Shown one piece after another: positions 26,417 to 36,429 of a stretch of DNA of 64,000 nucleotides. The notes under the pieces were generated by a model. It saw only the letters and a list, made by a program, of their open reading frames with translations, searched no databases and was not told the DNA's origin. Each line of letters begins with the position of its first letter. Positions within the stretch are counted from its first letter, which is position 1. Source of the DNA: Ignavibacteriales bacterium (GTDB taxonomy: Bacteria; Bacteroidota; Ignavibacteria; Ignavibacteriales; Melioribacteraceae); NCBI GenBank assembly GCA_020061355.1, contig JAGUYK010000022.1:62001-126000 (forward strand), given 5' to 3'. The translations under genes and the position numbers were made by a program.

Positions 26417-29400
26417 CTATTTTATTACAGCAATTTTAATTAGCTTACTTGCAGATTTACCTGTACCACTTTTCACTTCGATTCTAGCATAATATATACC
26501 GCTCTGAATCCCTGAAACGTTCCACTTCGTTTCATTATCAAATCCACCGGTTGCTTTATTATTCATATTAGCTACAAGATCGCCCGATAAATCAAATATT
26601 TTTATCGATACTTCAGAATCTTCTGTGACAAAGTACCGTATGTTAGTTTCATTACCATATACGGGGTTAGGCCAGTTGTATGCTTTTTCAATCGGGAAAT
26701 ATTCAGTAATCTGATTTTTTATATCCGGCTGACCGGTAAACGATGTATTTGAAAAAGTGCCATATTCACTTATCCAGTAAACTTTACCCTGTATTGACGC
26801 CAGAGACCAGAGATTTAAATTCCCTGAATTATTTACTATTGGCAAAACAGGTCTGAATCTGGCAATAGGACCCATTGTTGGAAGTTCTTCACTAATTAGA
26901 ACAGGGATTGAATTTGCATTACTTCCGGATGCGATTGGGTAAGGAGATATAAGTTTACCATCCGATGAATTAAACGCATAAACATCACCGCTGGAAGTAA
27001 ACGAAATAATTTCAACCTGACCATTATTCCCTAAATCGAGGACAAGGGGGACACCGATTAATGATGAACTGGTTTCAACACTTATCGGAAAGTTATCTGC
27101 AATTATTCCTGTAAAACTAACAGCGTATACATTTGATAGTGAATTGAATAAGATATAATTATTACCATCATCGGATAGATCGGCAACCGAGAAAACCGAA
27201 ATATCATTTATCGGTAAATTGAATGATGAAACCACCTGACCATCTATGATTATATGAAAGTTACTCCCTTCAGTAAGAACAATGTTAACAAACTTTCCAT
27301 TCAAATTTTTTGCTAATGCAAGTCTCTTTGTTTTCTGATTAAATGTAAGAAACTTGCCCCTGGAATCGATAAAAGTATTCTCAGTAATCACTGAGAAGTA
27401 ATCATCACAAGCAGCCATCTGTTTTATCGCTTTATTATCAAGAGAATAATTTTTGATACCCCGGGAATGTTGAGAAGAAACAAATTCGACTAAGTCTATC
27501 TCATAAACTTTTCCGTCTGAAGTACCAAAAAGAGTTTTGACAACTCCGACGAAGCTTATAATCAGTGGTGTAGAGGTTATCTCAGCATTGAATATATGAT
27601 GTGCGGTTTCAAACTTATCCGAAAGAGTTGTTGCTAGATTTAGTGTATTCCCTTTGGCTCCGACGACAAACTCATCGTTGCCGTTTTTGAACACAGCCGG
27701 ATTAAAGCTGCTGAAATTTTTTATGATAGTGTTGATTTCATCGTTAACACTAATTCGTAAAAGATCGCTACCATCAAGAATGTATACGAAATATTTATCT
27801 CCCAATTGTAATGAAGCAATAGCTGAAGGATCCATTAAGGTGGGTATATTAACTTTTTTGCTTAAGGTAATATCATTACTGCCGTAAATTACATTGAAAG
27901 AAATTTTATTAGACAGATCCGAAAAATTTTCAAGTGTAATTAAACTGTTCGAGCCGTCGTTTGATCTACTGCTCGGTTTTGTATCATACGAAAACCTGTT
28001 TTTAAAGAGTCTGGCCTGATTACCTTTATACCAAAAATCCTCCTGGCTTCCATCAGGGAAAAAATTCCCGAAAATTGATGAAAAGACCTGTCCGATATCC
28101 TGAATACCATCGGCTTCCAGAACAAAGACACCTCTCCGATCGATATCGGCATTAATTTTATTTTCAGAAATTTTTTCATTTATTACTTTTTCGTCTATGT
28201 GCCATATAACAATTCCGTTACCGGGTAATGCGGCATCAAATTCATCAACATCAATTACTACTCCACCTGGAATACCATTTCCAAATTTGCGTTCAAAAAT
28301 GAAAATACCGCTTGTATCTGGTTCAATAACCTTTGTGTAAACTTGCCCGCTTCTTTTGTAAGTGATTTTAACTTTGTCCTTGTTTGAATCCTGCGAACGG
28401 TTTTCCACCAGGAAATATTCGTTTGAATTAACCCTGATCTTTAACAGAGTAGTATCACCTGCTGATGCAGAAATCCTTGTAGAGATATTAACCTTTTCAT
28501 TTCCAATACCTAATAAAGAAGGAGTTTCCCATCCCAGGAAAATTTTCTCCCAGGGTGAGGGTTCAGGCGGAAACATTCCGGAGTTAGCCAATAATGCCTG
28601 CCCATCCATCAAACCAAAACGACCAATGGCCGTAATACTTGTCTCTGTATTAAATAAATCCGGTAATCCAAAATGACTTGCAATATTGCCAACAAGTAAA
28701 CCGTTTATTGATAATTCAATTAGTATTAGAGAATCATCGATTGCAGTTGCTTCTCTTGATTCTGTTTCCGGCATTATAATGGTATTATTAATTAAGAAAG
28801 AACCATTATTAACGGGAATTCCATTAAACTGATTGCCGAATATCTCTTTAAGTGACAAATTGCTAAGATAATAAGAAGGCATATTTCGATTTATTAGCGG
28901 AGCGCCGTCAGAAAAAGAACTGCTAATTCCGGCATGAAAGATTATGAAAAGATCATATTCGGAAAAATTAAAATTTGGATTCTTCTGATCAGCCAATTGC
29001 CAAACTTCCTGAACAAAATTTCCTACCGGAGTTCTATTATTCGAGTTGTAACCCGGTGAATACTCACGCATAGTTTTGGAAATAGTAATTACATTGGGTA
29101 AGACATAATAACCGAGTTTAACTTTTCCCCGGGAAACTTTATTGAAATAATTTCTTGCAAACTCAAGGTGATCGGCGAAATAATTTGCATCGTGAGGAAG
29201 AGGATCTAAAATTGTATCACCGTACTCTTGCGTGTAATGTGAACCGAACTTACCTGTTCCCGTAGTACCATCATACTTGTCAGCCTGGAATTCCACCATG
29301 ACTGCAAGAATTTTAAGAGTGTCAGTATTCTGCACCGATTGCAAATCAAAATTTGGTAATGTTTTGAATTGCCTAACAAAAGATTGGGCAGGGTGACTGC

Positions 29401-29443
29401 CCAATCCGAGTATAAATAGCGTGATAAGAAGAAATTTCTTCAT
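26417..29443 (-). CDS. Secreted M6 metallopeptidase-like protein lacking the zinc motif, with type IX sorting domain
   Basis: 1008 residues. Signal peptide of about 21 residues (MKKFLLITLFILGLGSHPAQS). Residues about 40-300 follow the M6/immune-inhibitor-A layout: LKILAVMVEFQ, NYFADHLEFARNYFNKVS, SEYDLFIIFHAGISSS, and HFGLPDLF. At the position of HExxH before x-x-GLPDL the sequence reads GNIAS (252-256), so both zinc histidines and the catalytic glutamate are gone. The middle contains propeller-like repeats and FG-GAP-like pieces, and the last 85 residues are a sorting domain (YNWPNPVYGNETNIRYFV to KLIKIAVIK). It is probably a surface protein with a binding or structural role. It lies 6 bases after porV. 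Confidence 0.8.
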   Translation of the reverse strand: MKKFLLITLFILGLGSHPAQSFVRQFKTLPNFDLQSVQNTDTLKILAVMVEFQADKYDGTTGTGKFGSHYTQEYGDTILDPLPHDANYFADHLEFARNYFNKVSRGKVKLGYYVLPNVITISKTMREYSPGYNSNNRTPVGNFVQEVWQLADQKNPNFNFSEYDLFIIFHAGISSSFSDGAPLINRNMPSYYLSNLSLKEIFGNQFNGIPVNNGSFLINNTIIMPETESREATAIDDSLILIELSINGLLVGNIASHFGLPDLFNTETSITAIGRFGLMDGQALLANSGMFPPEPSPWEKIFLGWETPSLLGIGNEKVNISTRISASAGDTTLLKIRVNSNEYFLVENRSQDSNKDKVKITYKRSGQVYTKVIEPDTSGIFIFERKFGNGIPGGVVIDVDEFDAALPGNGIVIWHIDEKVINEKISENKINADIDRRGVFVLEADGIQDIGQVFSSIFGNFFPDGSQEDFWYKGNQARLFKNRFSYDTKPSSRSNDGSNSLITLENFSDLSNKISFNVIYGSNDITLSKKVNIPTLMDPSAIASLQLGDKYFVYILDGSDLLRISVNDEINTIIKNFSSFNPAVFKNGNDEFVVGAKGNTLNLATTLSDKFETAHHIFNAEITSTPLIISFVGVVKTLFGTSDGKVYEIDLVEFVSSQHSRGIKNYSLDNKAIKQMAACDDYFSVITENTFIDSRGKFLTFNQKTKRLALAKNLNGKFVNIVLTEGSNFHIIIDGQVVSSFNLPINDISVFSVADLSDDGNNYILFNSLSNVYAVSFTGIIADNFPISVETSSSLIGVPLVLDLGNNGQVEIISFTSSGDVYAFNSSDGKLISPYPIASGSNANSIPVLISEELPTMGPIARFRPVLPIVNNSGNLNLWSLASIQGKVYWISEYGTFSNTSFTGQPDIKNQITEYFPIEKAYNWPNPVYGNETNIRYFVTEDSEVSIKIFDLSGDLVANMNNKATGGFDNETKWNVSGIQSGIYYARIEVKSGTGKSASKLIKIAVIK

Positions 29444-29449
29444 ATTATA

Positions 29450-30640
29450 TTAGATTCCGCGAGGGAATCCCGTCGTAGCTTTTGCTTGAGAACCCCAGCC
29501 GATAAGTAAAGAAAAGCGGAGTGTATTATTCAATGGATGATTTTCACTTCCCTTAAAGACATCTGTCGTAATATAACTGAAATCAAATCCGTATAAATCA
29601 TAACGGATGCCGGCACCAAGTGTAACAAACTTTCTATTTCCATATGAAGGATCTTCATAGAAGAACCCGGCACGTAATGCAAACTTAAAACCATCCGCCT
29701 CACTTCCATACCAGTATTCGAGTCCCATTGTTGTTACAATATCTCTTAATTCTTCATTAAAGGATTGATCGAACCATGCAGTAAAAATGGTTTCGTAAAA
29801 ATCCTTTCTTTTCTCAGTGTTGGTTGTATCAACCGTTCCTCTGAAAGCATCGCCTTTATCAACCAGCAGTTTGCTAAAATCTACAGTATATGTAAGTGAA
29901 TTGTATTCGTCCTCAAAAATTCGTGTAGCAAGTCCAAGTCTGAAGTTTGTTGGAATCGGGTCTGCTTGTGCCTGATCGATATAATAAATTTTTGGACCGA
30001 TATTACTCAAATTCATACCGATACTGAATTTATTGCCGATATCTCCAATCAAAGGGAGTTCAAACTTTTCAGGGCGCCACATAGCACCAATATCGAAACT
30101 GACTGAAGTAGCAACTCCGGATCCTTGCTCAGCTTCAGTTGGCTTATCTGCAAGCCGGCTATGGATTACTCTGAAATTAAATCCTAATCCCCAATCATTG
30201 CTAAGTTTTGTTGCATAGCCTAATGTAAGCGCCGCATCAAAAGAACGGAACGTACCGATCGGGTCGGGTGAATTCGAACTTGTCCTAACGAACTCGCCGT
30301 AATTCATATAAGTAACACTTGCAGTAACACTTCCGCTTAAGTCATCTATGTACTGTCTATATGTTGCATAGTCATAAAACAGGTCGAGGTTGAACATTGG
30401 TAACCAGTTACTGTGTGTAAATCCAACTTCAGAACCGGTTAGAAATGCTATACCAGCCGGGTTCCAGAAAATTGCAGCTGAATTGTCTGCCAGACCGGCA
30501 CCGGACTCTCCCAGTCCTCCTGCACGTGAATCAGGCGCAAGAAGTAAAAACGGAACTGCAGCTTCACCCTGCGCATATGTATTTTCAGCCATTCCTATGA
30601 TCAATGTACATAGAATCATTATGATAGCTATTCTTTTCAT
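29450..30640 (-). CDS. porV: Type IX secretion outer membrane protein PorV (LptO)
   Basis: 396 residues, beta-barrel with signal peptide (to about TYAQG). The PorV/PorQ signature AVPFLLLAPDSRAGGLGESGAGLADNSAAIFWNPAG is near the N-terminus and SNWLPMFNLDLFYDY follows. In the type IX system PorV receives cargo from the translocon and passes it to the PorU sortase at the cell surface. It lies 44 bases after porU, which strengthens the call over PorQ or a generic FadL-like barrel. Confidence 0.9.
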   Translation of the reverse strand: MKRIAIIMILCTLIIGMAENTYAQGEAAVPFLLLAPDSRAGGLGESGAGLADNSAAIFWNPAGIAFLTGSEVGFTHSNWLPMFNLDLFYDYATYRQYIDDLSGSVTASVTYMNYGEFVRTSSNSPDPIGTFRSFDAALTLGYATKLSNDWGLGFNFRVIHSRLADKPTEAEQGSGVATSVSFDIGAMWRPEKFELPLIGDIGNKFSIGMNLSNIGPKIYYIDQAQADPIPTNFRLGLATRIFEDEYNSLTYTVDFSKLLVDKGDAFRGTVDTTNTEKRKDFYETIFTAWFDQSFNEELRDIVTTMGLEYWYGSEADGFKFALRAGFFYEDPSYGNRKFVTLGAGIRYDLYGFDFSYITTDVFKGSENHPLNNTLRFSLLIGWGSQAKATTGFPRGI

Positions 30641-30684
30641 TTTATTTCCTCCAGATAAATTTAGTTCTTTCTTTCTGTTTAATT

Positions 30685-33600
30685 TTATTTAATTACAGCC
30701 AATTTTCCAAGGACATTATCTTTGTATTTACCGTCGGCAGATTCAACGACAAGTTTATATAAATAAGTACCGTTGGCAATATTATTTCCGTCATCATCTC
30801 TTCCGTCCCATGGAATCCTCACAAACTTATTCAGCTGATCGCGATCTTCTATTTCTTTTATTAACCTTCCTGCAATAGTATAGATTTTTATTTTCACATT
30901 TATTGAGATCGGTATATTATGCTGAAAAGTAAAAGTAGTATTTGAAGAAAAGGGATTCGGATAATTATAAACATCACGTATAGTAATACCTGTTGATGAA
31001 TTTACAACAGAGAAATAAGCCTCCTGAGTAGATAAATTATTGAACACGTCCCACGCTTTTACTTTTATTTTGTAATCACCGGTTTCCTTGGAAGTAAATT
31101 TATAGCGGACTACACCGGACTTTCCACCTGAATTTAGATCTCCAATAAAAAAGTTCGTAAAATCAATCGAGTTATTATCATCATCGTTTATAATTCCTTC
31201 CAGCTTATGACCAATCCCTGCACCCGTTGTATTTAAACCGGTAGCATCCGATAATTTTACAATCAATGTAAAATCGGGATTAACAAGGTACGAACCTTCG
31301 AAAGATTCGTCGTCAAAGAATATTTGTATTTCCGGACCTTTACCGTCATCAACCGCATTTGGATTTGTGCCGCCTACAATAACATTTGTAGTATAACCTA
31401 TTCCATCCTGTGCCTGATTATAAACATAAGCCGAAACTTTTCCATTTTTATTTTCATAAGAAATATCCTTAGGGACTACAAATCCTGTCTGAAAACTTCC
31501 GTTGCTAACATTCGTTCTACCTCTGAAGATCAAGCCCCCTTGAAGTTTTATGGTATAATTCATTTCGCTTAGATACATCTGCCGTTCAGAATCATAAACA
31601 CTGACTATTGCTTCACCATTATAATTTGATTTTGATCCGTCACTATTGGCAACAGTTCCTTTAATATTAACATCCCCTAATGCCCTTATTTGAACAGAAG
31701 TGTTAATCGATTTATTATTCACTGAATCAATAGACGCCGGCAAAACTGGTTCTAATAATCTAATAGCTGGATCGCTAAACAAATGAAACTTCTCATCATT
31801 ATCCTGGGTTCGAAATTGCTTGGCAATAAAATATGCTCTACCCACTCTAACCGGCAAATTACCGGGATCTTTTACACCAAATAGATTTGAATAAAGTGAA
31901 TCATTAATGGCAGCATTTAAATTTGCAAACACAACACGCGCTGCTGTGAAGGCACCTATAGCCCCGGCATTTTTCATATTGACCATTATCTCGGTCGAAC
32001 TTTGCTGACTTGGATCATCATATTTCCCAAAATCGCATGTTGCAGCAGTAAGGAAAAAGAAATTCTCATTTTTAAGCTGGGGAATTGTAGAAGCTTTCTC
32101 AAATACATTTTCATGCGCCCATACGTTTGGATTACCATGCCCGATAAAATTCAGTATTAAAGTACCGTTGTTTACTGCATCAATTATTGCTCTATTAACA
32201 TCAGGTTTTCTCCTTCCCAATCCCGAAATAGCTGTCGGGTAAGCGGCTAAATAAAGTTTATTCTGATCGAAATAGCTTGGTATTCTTCGGGCAGATAAAT
32301 TTTCAGATTGATATGTATGCAGGCTTCCATCATCAACATTTATTTCCTGAGGACCATCATCAGCGACTAAAGTAATCGTGGTTCTCCATAATCCCTTTTT
32401 AAGATTATTCTCATACTTAATTATTTTATCAACTACTGTTTCTGCTTCCGTTAAATTCTGGATATTCAATCGACCGATTGCAAGATCAATCCGAAGATCT
32501 CTGCCGGAAACACGCGCGAAATAATCATCCGTGGGATATGAATAAATTTCATCGAATGATTCAATTGTTTGATATGTCGGAACAAAATTTTTGTTCGCTT
32601 TTTCCATATTCAAATAGTCATAATCACCGTCGCCAAAGAATAAAACATAAAAAGGTTTTATCTGCCAGTTATCATAAGCAAATTTAAGAAAATCTCTTAT
32701 CGCAGTAGGATCCATCATTCCCGCAGAAAATTCATTTAGAATATCATCCACATAATATATTGATGAAGAGAGTCTTGAAGGCGATTGTGCCGATCTATAT
32801 GAAGCATATCTTTCTGCCTGTGCACGAAAGTCCTTATGTGTTATAATAATTAATTCTGTTCCGGAAATATTACTTTTAATATCTGCTACCGTAACTGCCG
32901 AACCGTTTGCTGGAGTTCGGAAACCGTTCTGTCCAACTGCAATATATTTTGAAACTTTTTTAACTTCTTCGCTGTTCTGAAAACTTACCTGTCCCCCACT
33001 TATTGAAGTACCGTTGACTAATTTAATATTTGCATAATCGGTTATATCAAATACCTGAATTGTACTATTTGAAAAATTTGAAAGTGTGTATTGAATTACA
33101 GCCGTTGTATCTTTTGAGAACAAAATGTAATTATCGTTAAGTGAGTTAAGTGCCCGTTGATACTCAATTTCAAAATAATCCAGGTAGACTTTTGCACTCG
33201 TAGGTGGATTAACCAGCGCGAATCTTAGATTGCTCCTTTCATCCGTCAAAGATCCGCTGAAAAAGGAATTACTAATAATATCCCTTCCTATTATGTATTT
33301 TACTTTTGCAGGCATTCTCGTCGTGTAGATTTGATTGCTACCCTCGTCAACCCGAATAGATGTTTCGGATGAAGCAGCATTGACCATGCGAAACTTATAA
33401 TTGATTCTACTGGCTGGGAGTCTACCATTTAAAGTAGAAATATATGTCCTGCTAGTGGTTGAAGAATTAAATTCATCACCTAAATAATCCCGTCCAGTTT
33501 TACCAATATTAATACTGTCCTTATCCAGACTCCTATGAGAAAGAGAAAACTGCTGTTGGTAAACATTGCTTTCATTTAATGAAACTTTTTCGGTTAATCG

Positions 33601-34632
33601 TTTTCCGTTTGAACCACCAACTGTAAGCCAGTAATAATTCTTTTTTGAGTATGTATGTTTTTGTCTGATAATTCTACTTTGTGAAGAACTGTATTCCCAA
33701 AACTCGGGTCCTCTACCATAAAAAAGAATATAATCGCTTGTTCCGAAATTACCATCCGATTCCCCTATTACTGAAATAGCAATTTCCTGAAATACACGGT
33801 TTGAAGTTACTGTGTAGTCTTCAGGTAAATTATATCCGCCGTTACTAAAGATTTTGATTGTGCGCGGATCAAGATTATTTAAATCAATTCCAAGATTTTG
33901 TATAAATGTTCTGTCGATTCTGTAAATACCTTCTTCAGAGGCTTCAAATCTATACCAGGGTCCGGCTGAAAGTGTTGCAGAGGTTTTAGCCAATCTTATT
34001 TCCGATTTTACTCCCCATTTCTTCGCAACATCCCAATTAACCACTGTACGTTCTAAAAAGTCCTCTGTAATAATTTCATTATTTATTACCGACCTGCTGT
34101 AGTTGATACTGATAACTATCCTTTTGTAAACTCTAATTTGATTATTCACCGGATCATATTGAACCGGATACAATTTTATTGCTTGAACCGGTAGAGACCT
34201 GACCAATCCGAATTCTCCGAAAGCTGCAATTTCATAATTGTAATTGTTATCCTGAGATATCACATAATTTGGGGAAAAGGAAATAGAATCTCTTATTAAT
34301 TCCGGATTGACTATGTATTTACCTGATAAAGTTGAGTAATCTGCCGAAAGAACCTGAATTGTATTACCAAATTCCGTTGGAACGCCAACATTAATTTCAC
34401 GTACCGGAATTTGAGTTTTACCTGATTCTAACAAATTTTCGATAAAAGTAGCGGGAATTTTTAATTCAATAAATTTTTCGCCGTTAATGAAATGATAATT
34501 GGTGTCGCTAAAAAGAGGACGGTATTCTAAAACCAAAGCTGAAGAGTTTGAGGAGATAATTCTAACATCCTGGGCAAATAGCGCAGGATTTAAAATTAAA
34601 AAGAGAAACAATAGTGAGAATTTGGTCTTCAT
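30685..34632 (-). CDS. porU: Type IX secretion system sortase PorU (gingipain C25 family)
   Basis: 1315 residues. Signal peptide (to about ALFAQD), a long beta-rich N-terminal region, then the C25 peptidase domain: VLFFGDGDYDY, the catalytic His in LNFIGHGNPNVWAHE (about 830) and the catalytic Cys in FFLTAATCDFGKYD (about 866). The C-terminus has a sorting-type domain with YNYPNPFSSNTTFTFQ and a WDGRDDDGN turn. PorU removes the C-terminal domain of cargo and attaches the cargo to the surface. It is the first gene of the porU-porV-cargo run. A sigma-70-like TTGACA (34757-34762) and TAACTT (34733-34738), 18 bases apart, lie upstream on the minus strand and could be the promoter, though this is weak. 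Confidence 0.92.
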   Translation of the reverse strand: MKTKFSLLFLFLILNPALFAQDVRIISSNSSALVLEYRPLFSDTNYHFINGEKFIELKIPATFIENLLESGKTQIPVREINVGVPTEFGNTIQVLSADYSTLSGKYIVNPELIRDSISFSPNYVISQDNNYNYEIAAFGEFGLVRSLPVQAIKLYPVQYDPVNNQIRVYKRIVISINYSRSVINNEIITEDFLERTVVNWDVAKKWGVKSEIRLAKTSATLSAGPWYRFEASEEGIYRIDRTFIQNLGIDLNNLDPRTIKIFSNGGYNLPEDYTVTSNRVFQEIAISVIGESDGNFGTSDYILFYGRGPEFWEYSSSQSRIIRQKHTYSKKNYYWLTVGGSNGKRLTEKVSLNESNVYQQQFSLSHRSLDKDSINIGKTGRDYLGDEFNSSTTSRTYISTLNGRLPASRINYKFRMVNAASSETSIRVDEGSNQIYTTRMPAKVKYIIGRDIISNSFFSGSLTDERSNLRFALVNPPTSAKVYLDYFEIEYQRALNSLNDNYILFSKDTTAVIQYTLSNFSNSTIQVFDITDYANIKLVNGTSISGGQVSFQNSEEVKKVSKYIAVGQNGFRTPANGSAVTVADIKSNISGTELIIITHKDFRAQAERYASYRSAQSPSRLSSSIYYVDDILNEFSAGMMDPTAIRDFLKFAYDNWQIKPFYVLFFGDGDYDYLNMEKANKNFVPTYQTIESFDEIYSYPTDDYFARVSGRDLRIDLAIGRLNIQNLTEAETVVDKIIKYENNLKKGLWRTTITLVADDGPQEINVDDGSLHTYQSENLSARRIPSYFDQNKLYLAAYPTAISGLGRRKPDVNRAIIDAVNNGTLILNFIGHGNPNVWAHENVFEKASTIPQLKNENFFFLTAATCDFGKYDDPSQQSSTEIMVNMKNAGAIGAFTAARVVFANLNAAINDSLYSNLFGVKDPGNLPVRVGRAYFIAKQFRTQDNDEKFHLFSDPAIRLLEPVLPASIDSVNNKSINTSVQIRALGDVNIKGTVANSDGSKSNYNGEAIVSVYDSERQMYLSEMNYTIKLQGGLIFRGRTNVSNGSFQTGFVVPKDISYENKNGKVSAYVYNQAQDGIGYTTNVIVGGTNPNAVDDGKGPEIQIFFDDESFEGSYLVNPDFTLIVKLSDATGLNTTGAGIGHKLEGIINDDDNNSIDFTNFFIGDLNSGGKSGVVRYKFTSKETGDYKIKVKAWDVFNNLSTQEAYFSVVNSSTGITIRDVYNYPNPFSSNTTFTFQHNIPISINVKIKIYTIAGRLIKEIEDRDQLNKFVRIPWDGRDDDGNNIANGTYLYKLVVESADGKYKDNVLGKLAVIK

Positions 34633-34763
34633 TTTGGCTTTTCTAGATTTTGTTATAAATAATAATCAATAAACTTATTTTACTGTAAAGGTAGCCAAAT
34701 TCTCTATACTATTTCTCCAATTTTACATGCAAAAGTTATGTAAGAAGCAGTAACAATGTCAAG

Positions 34764-35204
34764 TCAATAATAAATTTCTATTATTCTCTTTATCTCATCC
34801 AAACTGGTGTAGAGAATCGATACCCTTTCGTTAATGAATTTAATAATTCTTTCTCTATTAATCAGTACAATTTTGCGTTTATTTCTTCCCATAAAATTAA
34901 GAGCATTATACTGTCTGCTTACAGATTTATCTTCATCACTAAGAAGCGGATATTTGATATTATACTTTAGCGAAAACTCATGATGGGAAAGGACTCCGTC
35001 TGTACTAATACCTGCAATATTAAAATTTGCTCCGTTAGGTAGGTCATAAAAATCATTATAAATACATACCTGTTTTGTACAAACAAAAGAATTATCCCTC
35101 GGGTAAAAAAACAAGACTAATGGTTTCTCAAGATTATCATAAAGTCTGAAAGGTTTATTATTCTGATCGGGTAAAATAAAATCAGGCGCCTTTATATTTA
35201 ACAT
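34764..35204 (-). CDS. Peroxiredoxin, Bcp/PrxQ-like
   Basis: 146 residues. LFFYPRDNSFVCTKQVC carries the peroxidatic Cys42 and a second Cys47 five residues later, the PrxQ/BCP pattern with an intramolecular disulfide. The typical APDFILPDQNNKPF start and GISTDGVLSHHEF are also present; it is slightly divergent at the C-terminus. It reduces peroxides using thioredoxin or a related thiol. It overlaps the HD-domain gene by one base (TAATG), so it closes a four-gene operon with ferredoxin, nth and the HD protein. Confidence 0.85.
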   Translation of the reverse strand: MLNIKAPDFILPDQNNKPFRLYDNLEKPLVLFFYPRDNSFVCTKQVCIYNDFYDLPNGANFNIAGISTDGVLSHHEFSLKYNIKYPLLSDEDKSVSRQYNALNFMGRNKRKIVLINRERIIKFINERVSILYTSLDEIKRIIEIYY

Positions 35205-35773
35205 TACAACCCTAATTGTTCCTTGTTTTTTTTCATAGCGTCAATACAAAACTGAATATGCTCCCCGATCGGGATTCCCAGTTCGGCAGCTCCTTTGTAA
35301 ATATCTTCTCTGCTGACAGCTCTTGCGAACGCCTTATCCTTCATTTTTTTTGTAACAGATTTAACTTCTACTTCTTCCACAGATTTACTTGGTCTTACAT
35401 AAGCCACAGCAGTTATAAAACCTGCAAGTTCATCACATGCAAACAAAACTTTAGCCAATAGAGTTTCTCTTGGGACTTTAGTGTAATCGGCATGTGATAG
35501 TATCGTATTTCGGAAATCATCGCTGAATCCTTTTTCCTTCAAAATCTCGGATCCCTTGTAAGGATGTTCCTCCGCTGTCGGGTACATCTCATAATCGAAG
35601 TCATGAAGCAGAGCCACACAACTCCAGTAGTTAACATCCTCATTGAATTTTTCCGCATAAGCTTTAACGCACGTTTCAACTGCATAAGCATGCTTAAGCA
35701 GGCTCTCGTTTTTAGTGTATTCTTTTAAAATTGACAAGCAATATTCCCTATCTCTCATTATATCGTTGTTCAT
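35204..35773 (-). CDS. HD-domain phosphohydrolase-like protein
   Basis: 189 residues. The HD motif is spread over LLKHAYAVETC (first His), CVALLHDFDYE (His-Asp) and TILSHADY plus CDELAGF (later ligands), as in small YedJ/YqeK-like metal-dependent hydrolases. Substrate unknown; nucleotides are the usual guess for this group. The ATG overlaps the nth TGA as ATGA and the stop overlaps the peroxiredoxin start, so translation is coupled. Confidence 0.8.
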   Translation of the reverse strand: MNNDIMRDREYCLSILKEYTKNESLLKHAYAVETCVKAYAEKFNEDVNYWSCVALLHDFDYEMYPTAEEHPYKGSEILKEKGFSDDFRNTILSHADYTKVPRETLLAKVLFACDELAGFITAVAYVRPSKSVEEVEVKSVTKKMKDKAFARAVSREDIYKGAAELGIPIGEHIQFCIDAMKKNKEQLGL

Positions 35774-36429
35774 TTCCTTACTCCAGTATTAAAATTTTCG
35801 AATGATGGACAAAATTTGTGGATTATACACTTATTACATTTAGGTCTTCGTGCTATACATGTTTTTCTGCCATGATTCATTAACAGATGTCCGCTAACAA
35901 TCCAATAACCTTCAGGCAATAGTTCTTTAAGGCGGAATTCGATTTTTTCGGGATCCTGCGAATCTATAAATCCAAGTAAATTTGATAATCTTTTTACATG
36001 CGTATCGACAGCTATAGACGGAATCCCGAAAGCATTTCCGGCAATTACAGATGCTGTTTTTCTACCGACACCGGGAAGCAGAATCAGTTGATCAAAATCT
36101 TTAGGTACTTTACCATTGTATTTTTCTAAAAGCATCCTGCAGCAGTTCTTAACACTTTTTGCTTTCTGTCTGTAAAACCCTGTTGAAAAAATATCCTTTT
36201 CTAATTCCTGACCCGTAACTTTCAGATAATCTTCAGGTTTTTTGTACTTCTTAAAAAGTTTTTTGGTTACAATGTTAACCCGTGCATCGGTACATTGTGC
36301 AGAAAGAATTGTTGAAATTAACAACTGAAATGGATTAGAGTACAAAAGAGCTGGCTGTGCATCAGGAAATTCCTTCCAGAGTATATCAAAAATTTTCCGG
36401 CTTCTCTCCTTCTCTTTTTTTTCACTCAT
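35770..36429 (-). CDS. nth: Endonuclease III
   Basis: 219 residues. Helix-hairpin-helix LLPGVGRKTASVIAGNAFG contains the catalytic Lys, VDTHVKRLSN the catalytic Asp, and the C-terminus has the four-cysteine [4Fe-4S] pattern in CIARRPKCNKCIIHKFC (C-x7-C-x2-C-x6-C by direct count, close to the usual C-x6-C-x2-C-x5-C). The enzyme removes oxidised pyrimidines in base excision repair. It overlaps the upstream ferredoxin gene by 8 bases. Confidence 0.95.
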   Translation of the reverse strand: MSEKKEKERSRKIFDILWKEFPDAQPALLYSNPFQLLISTILSAQCTDARVNIVTKKLFKKYKKPEDYLKVTGQELEKDIFSTGFYRQKAKSVKNCCRMLLEKYNGKVPKDFDQLILLPGVGRKTASVIAGNAFGIPSIAVDTHVKRLSNLLGFIDSQDPEKIEFRLKELLPEGYWIVSGHLLMNHGRKTCIARRPKCNKCIIHKFCPSFENFNTGVRK

